DNA of 64,000 nt. Source: Pseudotabrizicola alkalilacus. Its GTDB lineage: Bacteria; Pseudomonadota; Alphaproteobacteria; Rhodobacterales; Rhodobacteraceae. Where the stretch lies: NCBI RefSeq assembly GCF_003443995.1, contig NZ_QWEY01000001.1:558001-622000 (forward strand), written 5' to 3'. Positions 53,441-62,543 of the stretch are shown one piece after another (position 1 is the stretch's first letter; the number at the start of each line of letters is the position of its first letter). Made by a program: the position numbers and the translations under genes. The notes under the pieces were generated by a model. That model made no database searches, was not told the origin of the DNA, and worked only from the letters and a program-made list of their open reading frames with translations.

Positions 53441-54634
53441 ATGCTGGCCGGAAAACGGGTGCTGTTGATCATTGGCGGCGGAATTGCGGCCTATAAGTCG
53501 TTGGAACTGATCCGGCTTTTGCAAAAGGCGGGCGCCTCGGTGGTGCCGGTGCTGACGCGGGCCGGGGCCGAGTTTGTGACACCGCTGAGCGTGTCGGCGC
53601 TGTCCGGCCACAAGGTTTATCAGGAGTTGTTCGATCTGACCGATGAGGCAGAGATGGGGCATATCCAGCTGTCCCGCGCCGCTGACCTGTTGGTGGTGGC
53701 CCCGGCAACGGCGGATCTGATGGCGAAAATGGCGGGCGGGCGGGCCGATGATCTGGCCTCGACCCTGCTGCTTGCGACCGACAAGCGGGTGCTGGTGGCC
53801 CCGGCGATGAATGTGCGGATGTGGGGGCACCCGGCCACGCAGCGCAATCTGGCGCAGTTGCGCAGTGACGGGGTGCTGATGGTCGGCCCGAATGAGGGCG
53901 AGATGGCCTGCGGCGAGTATGGTCCGGGGCGGATGGCCGAGCCGGTGGAGATTGTGGCGGCTATTGGTGCGGCGCTGGGCGGTGGGCCGCTGGCGGGGCG
54001 GCATGTGTTGGTGACCTCCGGCCCGACGCATGAGCCGATTGATCCGGTGCGCTATATCGCCAACCGCTCGTCGGGCGCGCAGGGCACGGCGATTGCGGCG
54101 GCCTTGCGCGATCTGGGCGCACGGGTGACGTTTGTGACCGGGCCAGCCTCGGTGCCCGTGCCGTGCGGCGTGGAAGTGGTGCGGGTCGAGACGGCGGCGC
54201 AGATGCTGGCGGCGGTGCAGGCAGCCTTGCCCGCCGATGCGGCGGTGATGGCGGCGGCGGTGGCCGATTGGCGGGTGGCCAATGCGGGCGCGCAGAAGAT
54301 GAAGAAGGACGGCGCGGGACAGGCCCCGCGACTGGAGTTTGCCGAGAACGCCGATATTCTGGCAACCGTCTCGCAGGGGGCGATGCGCCCGCGTCTGGTG
54401 GTGGGTTTTGCCGCCGAGACGGAATCCGTGGTCGAGCATGCAACCGCCAAGCGGCTGCGCAAAGGTTGTGATTGGATCGTTGCCAATGATGTCTCGCCCG
54501 GCACCGGCATCATGGGCGGGGCCGAGAATGCGGTGACGGTGATCTCTGATGCCGGGGCCGAGGTCTGGCCGCGCATGACCAAGGAGGCTGTGGCGCGGCG
54601 GTTGGCGGAAAAGATTGCGGAGGCGTTGCAATGA
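53441..54634 (+). CDS. coaBC: Bifunctional phosphopantothenoylcysteine decarboxylase / synthetase
   Basis: 397 residues. The N-terminal CoaC flavoprotein starts KRVLLIIGGGIAAYKSLEL, has the His in MGHIQLSRAADLLVVAP and active-site residues near MACGEYGPGRM. The C-terminal CoaB begins VLVTSGPTHEPIDPVRYIAN. Together they join 4-phosphopantothenate to cysteine and decarboxylate it on the way to coenzyme A. The dut gene overlaps its last four bases. Confidence 0.96.
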   Translation: MLAGKRVLLIIGGGIAAYKSLELIRLLQKAGASVVPVLTRAGAEFVTPLSVSALSGHKVYQELFDLTDEAEMGHIQLSRAADLLVVAPATADLMAKMAGGRADDLASTLLLATDKRVLVAPAMNVRMWGHPATQRNLAQLRSDGVLMVGPNEGEMACGEYGPGRMAEPVEIVAAIGAALGGGPLAGRHVLVTSGPTHEPIDPVRYIANRSSGAQGTAIAAALRDLGARVTFVTGPASVPVPCGVEVVRVETAAQMLAAVQAALPADAAVMAAAVADWRVANAGAQKMKKDGAGQAPRLEFAENADILATVSQGAMRPRLVVGFAAETESVVEHATAKRLRKGCDWIVANDVSPGTGIMGGAENAVTVISDAGAEVWPRMTKEAVARRLAEKIAEALQ

Positions 54635-55098
54635 CCCCAGTGGTGAAGATCGTGTTTGAAGACTGGGCGGACCGGGATTTGCCCTTGCCCGCCTATGAAA
54701 CAGCGGGCGCTGCGGGGGCCGACATCCGCGCCAATCTGCCGCCGGAGATGCGGGCGACGGGGTTCACGCTTGCGCCGATGCAGCGGGCGATCTGCCCGAC
54801 CGGCATAAGGGTGGAGATTCCGCTGGGGTTCGAGATGCAGGTCCGGCCGCGCTCGGGGTTGGCCACAAAATCGGGGATCACCCTGCCCAACACGCCGGGC
54901 ACGATTGACAGCGATTATCGCGGGCCGCTGGGGGTGGCGCTGATCAACCTGTCGGATCAGCCCTATACGATCCAGCATGGCGACCGCGTGGCACAGATGA
55001 TCGTGGCCCCGGTGGTGCAGGCCGCGTTTGCGGTGGTCGAGGCTTTGGGCGACACCAAACGCGGCGCGGGTGGGTTCGGCTCGACCGGGCGGTCATGA
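54631..55098 (+). CDS. dut: dUTP diphosphatase
   Basis: 155 residues, the trimeric dUTPase. All five motifs are visible: ETAGAAGADIRANL, PRSGLATKSGITLPNTPGT, DSDYRGPLGVALINLSD, GDRVAQMIVAPVV and GAGGFGSTGRS. It hydrolyses dUTP to dUMP, keeping uracil out of DNA and supplying dTMP synthesis. coaBC and dut are often adjacent in this group. Confidence 0.97.
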   Translation: MTPVVKIVFEDWADRDLPLPAYETAGAAGADIRANLPPEMRATGFTLAPMQRAICPTGIRVEIPLGFEMQVRPRSGLATKSGITLPNTPGTIDSDYRGPLGVALINLSDQPYTIQHGDRVAQMIVAPVVQAAFAVVEALGDTKRGAGGFGSTGRS

Positions 55099-55111
55099 TC
55101 GGACAATTGGC

Positions 55112-56140
55112 ATGATCGGCATATTGGGCTTTGTGGCGGTGTTTGCGGGCGGGCGCTGGCTGGGCTGGGCTGCGCGATGGGTCTGGCTGCTGGCATGGGG
55201 CTGGCTTTTGGTGCTGCTGCTGGCGCATGCGCCCTACATGCCGCCGGAGCTGGGCGCGTTTGTCGGCGGCGAGTTTCGCGGCTGGTTCGTGCTGGGGGTG
55301 CTGGCGGCGCTGGCGCTGGCCTATCGCACAGGCTTGCGTCGGCTGCAGGGCCGGGTGGCGCCCGTGGTGGCGGAGGCCAGGCCGGGGGCGTTCTCGGCGG
55401 TGGAGCTGGACCGCTACGCCCGCCACATCCTGCTGCGCGAGATCGGCGGGCCGGGGCAAAAGCGCCTGAAGGCGGCAAAGGTGCTGGTGGTGGGGGCAGG
55501 CGGGCTTGGCTCGCCTGCGCTGTTGTATCTGGCGGCGAGTGGCGTGGGCGTGATCGGGGTGATTGACGGTGACGCGGTCGAGGGATCCAACCTGCAACGC
55601 CAGATCATCCATACCGATGCGCGGATCGGGATGCCCAAGGTGTTTTCGGCAGACGTGGCCATGAAGGCGCTGAACCCGTTCATCGAGGTGCGGCCCTATC
55701 ACCGGCAGCTGGAAGAGGGGTTCGCGGCAGAGCTGGTGGCAGAGTATGATCTGGTGCTGGATGGCACCGACAATTTCGACACCCGCTATCTGGTGAACCG
55801 GGTCTGTGCGGCGGCAGGCAAACCACTGATTTCGGCCGCCATCACCCAATGGGAGGGCCAGATCAGCCTGTATGATCCCACGCACGGCGGCCCCTGTTTC
55901 GAATGCGTCTTTCCGGTGCGCCCGGCGCCGGGGATGGTGCCGACCTGCGCCGAGGCCGGGGTGGCCGCGCCCTTGCCCGGCGTGATCGGCGCGATGATGG
56001 CGATGGAGGCGGTCAAGCACCTGACCGGCGCAGGGCAGGGTCTGCGCGGGCGGCTGATGATCCACGACGCGCTTTATGCCGAAACACGGGTGATCGGGGT
56101 GAAGCGGCGCGCGGGCTGCGCGGCCTGCGGCGGGGGGTAG
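55112..56140 (+). CDS. moeB: MoeB/ThiF-type adenylyltransferase with N-terminal membrane segment
   Basis: 342 residues from ATG 55112. Residues 1-90 hold hydrophobic helices (ILGFVAVFAGGRWLGWAARW and FVLGVLAALALAYRTGL), which are not part of standard MoeB. The ThiF/MoeB domain follows: KVLVVGAGGLGSPALLYLA, VIDGDAVEGSNLQRQIIHTD and LVLDGTDNFDTRYLVNRV. Two zinc CxxC pairs are seen, CFEC and CAAC. It adenylylates the C-terminus of a ubiquitin-like sulfur carrier such as MoaD. Being tethered to the membrane is unusual. Confidence 0.9.
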   Translation: MIGILGFVAVFAGGRWLGWAARWVWLLAWGWLLVLLLAHAPYMPPELGAFVGGEFRGWFVLGVLAALALAYRTGLRRLQGRVAPVVAEARPGAFSAVELDRYARHILLREIGGPGQKRLKAAKVLVVGAGGLGSPALLYLAASGVGVIGVIDGDAVEGSNLQRQIIHTDARIGMPKVFSADVAMKALNPFIEVRPYHRQLEEGFAAELVAEYDLVLDGTDNFDTRYLVNRVCAAAGKPLISAAITQWEGQISLYDPTHGGPCFECVFPVRPAPGMVPTCAEAGVAAPLPGVIGAMMAMEAVKHLTGAGQGLRGRLMIHDALYAETRVIGVKRRAGCAACGGG

Positions 56141-56163
56141 CAGAGCGCAGCCAAGCGTGTGGT

Positions 56164-56652
56164 CTACGGCCTCAGCAGCATCGGAAGGATCAGACCCCAC
56201 CGGGTTTCCTGAGCGGGCCCAGAGGGTTCGAAACCCAGTTTCTTATAGGCTGCAATCGCCTGTGCGTTGTCTGGATGCGGATCGGTCGCGATCACCGGCG
56301 CGCCCGCATCGAACAGAGCCTGCAGCCTTGTGCGGATAAATGCTGGTCCGTGGCCAACACCGATCATGTCCGGGTCACCGATAAATTGGTCAATTCCCCG
56401 CGCACCCTTGGGCAGATGGGCGAAATGGTGGTTTTCCCAGCCATGCACGCTGTAGTCCTGCATGAAGCCAAAGGGGCGTGCGTCATAGGAGACGATCCAG
56501 CGTGCCACGCGGGGATCGGCCAGATCCGCCGCAGTATAAGGCTCCTGTGCCCCCCACCATTTTTGGACATGCGGGCTTGATTGCCATGCCATCAGCAGAT
56601 CAAGGTCACCCAGCGCCACCTTGCGAAAGCTGTATGGATTGGCTGTCATCAT
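56164..56652 (-). CDS. GNAT acetyltransferase, AAC(6')-like
   Basis: 162 residues. The profile is close to aminoglycoside 6'-N-acetyltransferases: SFRKVALGDLDLLMAWQSSP, HVQKWWG, RGIDQFIGDPDMIGVGHGPA and NAQAIAAYKKLGFEPSG. It would transfer acetyl from acetyl-CoA to an amine. As a chromosomal gene among housekeeping genes, resistance is not implied; such proteins often act on siderophore or other native amines. The first ATG pair (MM) is the start. Confidence 0.85.
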   Translation of the reverse strand: MMTANPYSFRKVALGDLDLLMAWQSSPHVQKWWGAQEPYTAADLADPRVARWIVSYDARPFGFMQDYSVHGWENHHFAHLPKGARGIDQFIGDPDMIGVGHGPAFIRTRLQALFDAGAPVIATDPHPDNAQAIAAYKKLGFEPSGPAQETRWGLILPMLLRP

Positions 56653-56764
56653 GCAAAAAGGTTAGCAGATCGGCCAAAGGTTGGAAGATGCGCTTGACGC
56701 CTGACTGCCGCCTTTGTCCTCGCGGGTCTTCCCGGTGCGCGCAGCAGGCTGCGCTTTGTGGCTT

Positions 56765-56850
56765 TGAGTATTTGGAAAGCAGCAAAGCCCGTGTGCGCGC
56801 GTAAACCTTTGCGCGGGCGCTGTGCATTGCACCTTTCTGAAATTACTCCC
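56765..56850. repeat. REP-like copy C
   Basis: GAGTATTTGGAAAGCAGCAA (from 56766) and, facing it, ACCTTTCTGAAATTACTCCC (56831-56850) are the two arms of the dispersed family. It lies between the AAC(6')-like gene and ycjF. Confidence 0.65.
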
Positions 56851-56888
56851 CGCGCGGCGCGCGTCCGACCTTTGGTGAGCGTGCCACT

Positions 56889-57884
56889 TCAGGCCTTGCG
56901 CGGCATCAATCCGGCCAAGGCCCGGCTGACGGTGCCGGAGGTCGAGGGGCGCTCGACCGCGACAAAGGGCATCGGGCGGCACAGGTCGATGGCGGCGAGA
57001 CCGACGCGGGCGGTGAGTGCGCCATTGACCACGCCCTCGCCAAAGCGGCGCGAGAGTTTTGACAGAACGCCGCCCCCGGCGACCGAGCCGATCAGGTCAT
57101 CGGTCAATGCCAGCGCCCCCGCCGCCAGCAGCGAGGCGAACACCCGGCGCAACAGGCCCCATGACCCCAGCGCGCCGGAGCGACCGCCGTAGATTTCGGC
57201 GATGCGGCGGATCATGCGCAGGTTGGCGACAAGGGCGGTGGCCACATCGGCCAGCGCCAGCGGCACCAGTGCCGTGACCATGGCGACCTGCCGCGCCGCC
57301 GCCTCGACCTCGGCCCGGGCGCGGGCGTCGAGCGGGGGGAGCAGTTCGGCCTCGGCCAGCGACAGCAGCGCGTCGGCGTCGAGCACTTCGGCCTCGCGCT
57401 CGGCCAGCCGGGCGCGGCCCCAGGCGGTATCAGGGCGGGCGGCGTAGAGGCTGACCAGCGATGCCACGGTGCGGCGGGCGGATTTGAGATCAGCAGTCTG
57501 GCGCGCGGTGATGGCGTCGCGGCGCAGGTGGTCAAGCCGCATGAGCCGCATATAGGCCGACCATTCGCGGCCCGCCAGCAGTACGGCGGCCAGCAAGGCG
57601 AGCACCAGAAGCACGCCCGCGACCCAGCCCAGCAGCGCATTGCGGGCAAACAGGCCGGTCACAAAATCATAACCCGCGACCGAGAGCGCAAAGGTGAAGA
57701 ACGCGCTAAACGCCCAGAGCGCAAAGCGCGCCAGCTTTGATCGTGGCGCACGGATGCGGGCGGCCAGCTGCATCGCCTGACCTTGCGGCAGGTCATCCGG
57801 CACCGGCGCGGCGCTGGAGGGGTCAACCTCATCTTCAAGTTCGAGGATCAGCGGCTTGCGGGGCGGCGGGGGCAGGTCGGTCAC
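56889..57884 (-). CDS. YcjF-like TIGR01620 membrane protein
   Basis: 331 residues with two central membrane helices (LARFALWAFSAFFTFALSVA and GWVAGVLLVLALLAAVLLAG) and a DUF697-type C-terminal region (LLRRVFASLLAAGALALTDD). It overlaps the ATPase YcjX gene by four bases; ycjX-ycjF is a conserved pair. Its function is not established, but it is thought to act with the YcjX GTPase-like protein, for example in stress resistance. Confidence 0.88.
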   Translation of the reverse strand: MTDLPPPPRKPLILELEDEVDPSSAAPVPDDLPQGQAMQLAARIRAPRSKLARFALWAFSAFFTFALSVAGYDFVTGLFARNALLGWVAGVLLVLALLAAVLLAGREWSAYMRLMRLDHLRRDAITARQTADLKSARRTVASLVSLYAARPDTAWGRARLAEREAEVLDADALLSLAEAELLPPLDARARAEVEAAARQVAMVTALVPLALADVATALVANLRMIRRIAEIYGGRSGALGSWGLLRRVFASLLAAGALALTDDLIGSVAGGGVLSKLSRRFGEGVVNGALTARVGLAAIDLCRPMPFVAVERPSTSGTVSRALAGLMPRKA

Positions 57885-59320
57885 AGCCGGTCTCCGATCA
57901 GGAATTCGGCGGCCCGGTCCAGCCGGATATGCGGCGGCCCCTCGCCGGGTTTGAGGGTCATGCGGGCGGGGGCAAAGCCCATCAGCGAGAAATCGGCATC
58001 CAGCCAGCGCTCCGCGCCTTCGCGGGCGGGGGCGAGGATGCGCGCGGGGTCGGTCGGCAGATCGCCCGCATACATCGCGGCCTGTTTGCCGGTGGAGATC
58101 AGCCGCCCGCGCACCAGATCCAGTGGCGCACCATCGCGCTGCACGGAGTCTTCGACCGTGGCGCGCAAGCTGGCCAGCGACAGCGCCATGGTGCGCGCGC
58201 CGGAAAAATCGGCGCGGCGGCGGGCGTCTGACAGCAACGCCTCGGTGATCGCTGTCAGGGCCGGGTGCTGGTGGTGGTGCAGGTGGTCGGCCTTGGTCGC
58301 GGCGAACAGAATCTTTTCCACCCGCTTGCCACCCAGAATGCGGCTGAGCCAGCCGTTCGCGCCGGGGCGGAAGGCGGTGAGGATCTCGGCCATGGTGCGG
58401 CGCAGGTCTTCGACCGCACGCGGACCGGCATGAACCGCGCCCAGCACATCCATCAACACCACCTGCCGGTCGATGCGCGAGAAATGATCGCGGAAGAAGG
58501 GTTTGACCACCTTGGCCTTATAGGCCTCATACCGCCGTTCCATTTCACGCCACAGGCTGCCGCGCGGGGTGCTGGCGGGTTGGGGCAGGGGGGCAAAGGT
58601 CAGGACGGGAGAGCCGGCCAGCTCACCCGGCAGCAGGAACCGCCCCGGCGTCAGGTCAGACCAGCCCTTGCCGCGCGCGGCCTGCAGATAGGCGGTGAAG
58701 GCGGCGGCGAGCCCTTGGGCGCGCGGCTCGTCCAGCGCAAGCGACCCATCTTCGGCGCGGGCCTGCGCCATGAAATCGGCCGCCTCGGGCCGTTTGGCGA
58801 TGCGGGTCAGCGTCTCTTCGGCCCAGCGGCTATAGTCTTTGTCGAGCAGTGACAGATCCAGCAGCCATTCGCCGGGGTAATCCACAATATCAAGGTGCAG
58901 CCGGGTGTTGCCGGTCAGCCCCAGAAAGCCCGAGGGCCGCAGCCGGAACGAGAGCCGCAGCTCCGACACCGCGCGGGTCGATTGCGGCCAGCGAGGATCG
59001 CTGCCCATCAGGTCGGTCAGGTGGGACTCAAAGTCAAAGCGCGGCAGGGTCAGGTCGGGTTGGGGTTGCAGCAGAACGGTCTCGATCCGGCCCTGACTGT
59101 GCGCCACCAGTTGCGGCATCCGGCCCCGGTCCAGCAGATTGGCGACCAGCGCGGTGATAAACACGGTCTTGCCCGCCCCCGACAGGCCGGTGACGCCGAG
59201 TCGCAGGGGCGGGTCAAACAGATCGGTCACCGAACCCGCGAGGCCATCGAGGCTGCGGGAGATGCCATGAGTCAGGGAGGACAGAACCAATTGAGCAATT
59301 CCTTGTGCATGGCCCAACAT
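57881..59320 (-). CDS. YcjX-family GTPase-like protein
   Basis: About 479 residues. P-loop RLGVTGLSGAGKTVFITALV near the start and the YcjX signature LHLDIVDYPGEWLLDLSLL and FAATKADHLHHHQHPALT confirm the family, DUF463. The start was set at ATG 59320 (MLGHAQGIAQLVLSS); ATGs at 59326 and 59332 are possible and no ribosome site decides between them. It is translated with ycjF and likely has a stress-related role, though unproven. Confidence 0.88.
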   Translation of the reverse strand: MLGHAQGIAQLVLSSLTHGISRSLDGLAGSVTDLFDPPLRLGVTGLSGAGKTVFITALVANLLDRGRMPQLVAHSQGRIETVLLQPQPDLTLPRFDFESHLTDLMGSDPRWPQSTRAVSELRLSFRLRPSGFLGLTGNTRLHLDIVDYPGEWLLDLSLLDKDYSRWAEETLTRIAKRPEAADFMAQARAEDGSLALDEPRAQGLAAAFTAYLQAARGKGWSDLTPGRFLLPGELAGSPVLTFAPLPQPASTPRGSLWREMERRYEAYKAKVVKPFFRDHFSRIDRQVVLMDVLGAVHAGPRAVEDLRRTMAEILTAFRPGANGWLSRILGGKRVEKILFAATKADHLHHHQHPALTAITEALLSDARRRADFSGARTMALSLASLRATVEDSVQRDGAPLDLVRGRLISTGKQAAMYAGDLPTDPARILAPAREGAERWLDADFSLMGFAPARMTLKPGEGPPHIRLDRAAEFLIGDRL

Positions 59321-59384
59321 AGGCATGCACATCCGCGCTGGGTAGGGGGAAACCCCGGACAAGACACGCAAGCCCTGATGGCTT

Positions 59385-59414
59385 GCACCTTTCTGAAATA
59401 CTCCCGCGCGGAGC
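59385..59414. repeat. REP-like copy D
   Basis: CACCTTTCTGAAATACTCCC (from 59386), followed by GCGCGGAGCGCTTCCGC, the same family as the elements near 13947, 19621, 39087 and 56765. It lies between divergent ycjX and truA. Confidence 0.65.
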
Positions 59415-59477
59415 GCTTCCGCAGTCGGCCGCCTGCGCCGGGCTTGCAGTGGGGGGCAAATCGGGTAAGGAACAGCC

Positions 59478-60248
59478 ATGCCACGTTTTGCGCTGAAAAT
59501 CGACTATGACGGTGGCCCGTTTCAGGGCTGGCAACGGCAGGCCGCCGGGCAGCCTTCGGTGCAGGCCGCGGTGGAGGCGGCGCTGTCGCGATTGCAGCCG
59601 GGGCCGCATACGATTGCCGCCGCCGGGCGCACGGATGCGGGCGTGCATGGCACCGGGCAGGTGGCGACGGTGGATCTGGTGCGTGAGTGGGAGCCGTTCC
59701 GGCTGTCCGAGGCGCTGAACTGGCATCTGAAGCCGGCGCCGGTGGCGATCATTGACGCCGCTCGCGTACCGGACGATTTCCACGCGCGGTTTTCGGCGAC
59801 CGAGCGGCGCTATCTGTTCCGGCTGGTGGCGCGGCGCGCGCCGGTCACGCATGACCGGGGCCGGGTCTGGCAGGTGCTGAACCCGGTGGATACGGCGGCG
59901 ATGCGGGCGGGGGCGGCGCATCTGATCGGGCATCACGATTTCACCACCTTCCGGTCCTCGATCTGTCAGGCCCATTCGCCGATGAAGACTCTGGATGAGA
60001 TTTCCATTTCCGAGCATGCTTATGCCGGGGGCGTGGAGTATCGCTTTTCCCTGCGCGCCCGCAGTTTCCTGCACAATCAGGTGCGGTCGATCGTCGGCAC
60101 GCTGGAACGGGTCGGGGCGGGGACGTGGGCACCGGAGGATGTAAAGACGGCGCTGGAGGCGCGCAACCGCGCCGCCTGTGGCCCGGTCTGTCCGCCGCAG
60201 GGGCTGTATCTGACCGGGGTGGGCTATCCGGTGGATCCCTTTGCTTGA
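59478..60248 (+). CDS. truA: tRNA pseudouridine(38-40) synthase TruA
   Basis: 256 residues. Opening [19 protein letters not shown], the catalytic Asp loop [20 protein letters not shown], then [19 protein letters not shown] and the C-terminal [20 protein letters not shown] are all characteristic of TruA. It forms pseudouridine at positions 38-40 of tRNA anticodon arms. Only 15 residues were checked near the end: [15 protein letters not shown], as expected. Confidence 0.96.
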   Translation: MPRFALKIDYDGGPFQGWQRQAAGQPSVQAAVEAALSRLQPGPHTIAAAGRTDAGVHGTGQVATVDLVREWEPFRLSEALNWHLKPAPVAIIDAARVPDDFHARFSATERRYLFRLVARRAPVTHDRGRVWQVLNPVDTAAMRAGAAHLIGHHDFTTFRSSICQAHSPMKTLDEISISEHAYAGGVEYRFSLRARSFLHNQVRSIVGTLERVGAGTWAPEDVKTALEARNRAACGPVCPPQGLYLTGVGYPVDPFA

Positions 60249-60296
60249 ACCTGTCGCCTGACGGGTTAGGGTCTGCCCCAAAGCTGGGAGGCAGAG

Positions 60297-61259
60297 ATGA
60301 CAAAACCAAAGCTGTTTATCGCGCGCAAACTGCGCGACGTGGTCGAGGCGCGGGCGGCGCGGGATTACGCGGTGATTCTGAACCCCGAGGACCGGCTGTT
60401 TTCGCCCGCCGAGCTGATTGCGATGTGCCGGGAGGTGGATGCGGTGCTGCCCTGCCATTCGGAGCGGTTCAGTGCCGATGTGATTGCCGCGCTGGGGCCA
60501 AGGCTGAAGATCATCGCCAATCATTCGGTGGGCACCGATCACGTCGATCTGGCGGCGGCAAAGGCGGCGGGGATCGTGGTGACCAACACGCCGGATGTGC
60601 TGTCGGATGCCACGGCCGAGATTGCCATGCTGTGCATGCTGAGGGCCGCACGGCGCGGGGCCGAGGGCGATGCGATGATCCGGGCGGGCAAGTGGGATTT
60701 CTGGTCGCCTGCGTTCATGGTCGGGCGGCAGGTGACGGGCAAGCGCTTTGGCGTGCTGGGCATGGGCCGGGTGGGGCAGGTCACGGCAGAGCGCGCGCGT
60801 GGCTTTGGCATGGAGGTGCATTACCACAACCGCCGTCGCTTGCCCGATCATCTGGAAAAGGGCGCGGTCTTTCATGACACGCTGGAGGGGCTGCTGGCGG
60901 TGTCGGATGTGCTGAGCCTGCATTGCCCCTCGACCCCGCAGAATGCCGGGATCATCAACGCGCGTACCCTGGCGCTGCTGCCGGAGCGGGCGGTGCTGGT
61001 GAACACGGCGCGGGGCGGGCTGGTGGATGAGGCGGCGCTGGTTGGGGCGCTGACCACGGGCCGGTTGTTTGCGGCGGGCCTCGATGTGTTTCAGACCGAG
61101 CCGGGGGGCAACACGGCGCTGGCAGCGTTGCCGAACGTGTTCCTGCTGCCGCATATCGGCTCGGCAACCGAAGAGACCCGCGATGCGATGGGATTTCGGG
61201 CACTGGACAATCTGGACGCGTTTTTTGCCGGACGGGAGCCAGGTGACAGGGTGGCCTAA
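60297..61259 (+). CDS. D-isomer 2-hydroxyacid dehydrogenase 2 (glyoxylate reductase-like)
   Basis: 320 residues, GGGAGGCAGAG before the ATG. The NAD motif is KRFGVLGMGRVGQVTAERA; the catalytic Arg is in VNTARGGLVDEAALV, Glu in GLDVFQTEP and His in LLPHIGSATEETRDAM. It closely parallels the enzyme at 12972-13919, with changes around the substrate loop (HSVGTDHVDLAAAKAAGI). It may use glyoxylate or hydroxypyruvate. The nearby TRAP importer suggests a link to uptake of carboxylic acids. Confidence 0.92.
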   Translation: MTKPKLFIARKLRDVVEARAARDYAVILNPEDRLFSPAELIAMCREVDAVLPCHSERFSADVIAALGPRLKIIANHSVGTDHVDLAAAKAAGIVVTNTPDVLSDATAEIAMLCMLRAARRGAEGDAMIRAGKWDFWSPAFMVGRQVTGKRFGVLGMGRVGQVTAERARGFGMEVHYHNRRRLPDHLEKGAVFHDTLEGLLAVSDVLSLHCPSTPQNAGIINARTLALLPERAVLVNTARGGLVDEAALVGALTTGRLFAAGLDVFQTEPGGNTALAALPNVFLLPHIGSATEETRDAMGFRALDNLDAFFAGREPGDRVA

Positions 61260-61291
61260 AAGGGGGGGCTATACCGATGATTGGGTAGACG

Positions 61292-61310
61292 TGGTAAAAC
61301 AAACTTACCA
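61292..61310. promoter_or_regulatory. Palindromic operator candidate TGGTAA-N7-TTACCA upstream of TRAP genes
   Basis: TGGTAAAACAAACTTACCA has perfect 6-base arms around 7 bases and lies 87 bases upstream of the TRAP binding-protein start. GntR-type (FadR group) operators have the TGGT...ACCA theme. No GntR gene is in the window. It is a candidate for ligand control of the transporter. Confidence 0.5.
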
Positions 61311-61396
61311 GTGCTTGCTTTTCGCGCCCCCTGCATTAGACTTTCCGCAGATAACAGGTCGCGAGGAGCGGCCATAATCGTCTGGGAGGACACCAT

Positions 61397-62536
61397 ATGA
61401 CTGATACCCGCGACACCGGGCTTTCCCGTCGTTCGTTCCTGCGCAAGGGTGCGCTGGGCGGATCTGCTGCCGCCGCAGCCTCGGTGCTGGCCGCTCCGGC
61501 CGTTCTGGCGCAGGCACCGATTGTGATGAAAATGCAGACCTCGTGGCCTGCATCTGACATCTGGATGGATTTCGCCCGCGAATATGTAACCCGCGTTGAA
61601 GAAATGTCGGGTGGCCGGCTGAAGATCGACCTGCTGCCCGCAGGCGCGATTGTCGGCGCGTTTCAGGTTATGGATGCCGTGCATGACGGCGTGATCGACG
61701 CGACCCACACCGTGCCGGTGTACTGGTACGGCAAGCACAAGGCGGCATCGTTCTTTGGCACGGGTCCGGTGTTCGGCGGCTCGGCTTCGACCATGCTGGG
61801 CTGGTTCTATCAGGGCGGCGGCGCGGAGTTTTACCGTGAGCTGACGCAGGATGTGCTGGGTCTGAACGTGGTCGGCTATATGGGCATGCCGATGCCCGCG
61901 CAGCCGTTTGGCTGGTTCAAGGGTGAAGTGAACACCGTCGCCGACATTCAGGGCTTCAAGTATCGCACCGTGGGTCTGGCGGCAGACCTTTTGCAAGCGA
62001 TGGGCATGTCGGTGGCACAGCTGCCGGGTGGCGAGATCGTGCCCGCGATGGAGCGTGGCGTGATCGACGCGTTCGAGTTCAACAACCCGTCATCCGACCG
62101 CCGCTTCGGCGCACAGGATGTGGCCAAGAACTATTATCTGTCGTCCTATCATCAGGCGTCGGAAGCGTTTGAATTCACCTTCAACAAGGATTTCCTGGAA
62201 GATCTGGACCCGGATCTGCAGGCGATCCTGAAATATGGTGTCGAGGCTTCGGCCACATCGAACCTTGCGCTGGCCATGCGTGAATATTCCAAGGATCTGG
62301 CAGAGCTGCAGGCCGACAATGGCGTGATCGTTCACCGCACCTCGAAAGAGATCCTTGAGGCGCAGCTGGGGGCCTGGGATACGCTGATTGCCGATCTGGA
62401 AGGCGATGCCTTCAACAAGAAGGTGATGGACAGCCAGCGCGAGTGGGTGGAAAAGGTCGCCTATTACGAGCTGATGAACGCGCCGGATCTGGGGCTGGCT
62501 TACGAGCATTACTTCCCCGGCAAGCTGAAACTGTAA
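61397..62536 (+). CDS. dctP: TRAP transporter substrate-binding protein, DctP family
   Basis: 379 residues. The N-terminus carries a Tat signal (LSRRSFLRKGALGG, RR at residues 11-12) ending near AAPAVLAQAP. The mature part has PIVMKMQTSWPASDIWMDFA and IQGFKYRTVGLAADLLQAMG, the DctP/YiaO fold in which an Arg (in KYRTVG) ligates a carboxylate. It binds an organic acid in the periplasm and passes it to the membrane subunits. Twin-arginine export of such proteins is fairly common in this group. Confidence 0.93.
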   Translation: MTDTRDTGLSRRSFLRKGALGGSAAAAASVLAAPAVLAQAPIVMKMQTSWPASDIWMDFAREYVTRVEEMSGGRLKIDLLPAGAIVGAFQVMDAVHDGVIDATHTVPVYWYGKHKAASFFGTGPVFGGSASTMLGWFYQGGGAEFYRELTQDVLGLNVVGYMGMPMPAQPFGWFKGEVNTVADIQGFKYRTVGLAADLLQAMGMSVAQLPGGEIVPAMERGVIDAFEFNNPSSDRRFGAQDVAKNYYLSSYHQASEAFEFTFNKDFLEDLDPDLQAILKYGVEASATSNLALAMREYSKDLAELQADNGVIVHRTSKEILEAQLGAWDTLIADLEGDAFNKKVMDSQREWVEKVAYYELMNAPDLGLAYEHYFPGKLKL

Positions 62537-62543
62537 TCTGATC

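Noticed and set aside
56220-56245. tRNA-like GGGTTCGAAACCC segment
   Set aside because: It lies inside the AAC(6')-like coding sequence (KKLGFEPSG) and no cloverleaf can be drawn around it.
59214-61154. 646-residue minus-strand ORF
   Set aside because: Antisense to truA and the second hydroxyacid dehydrogenase; the product is His/Arg/Pro-rich.
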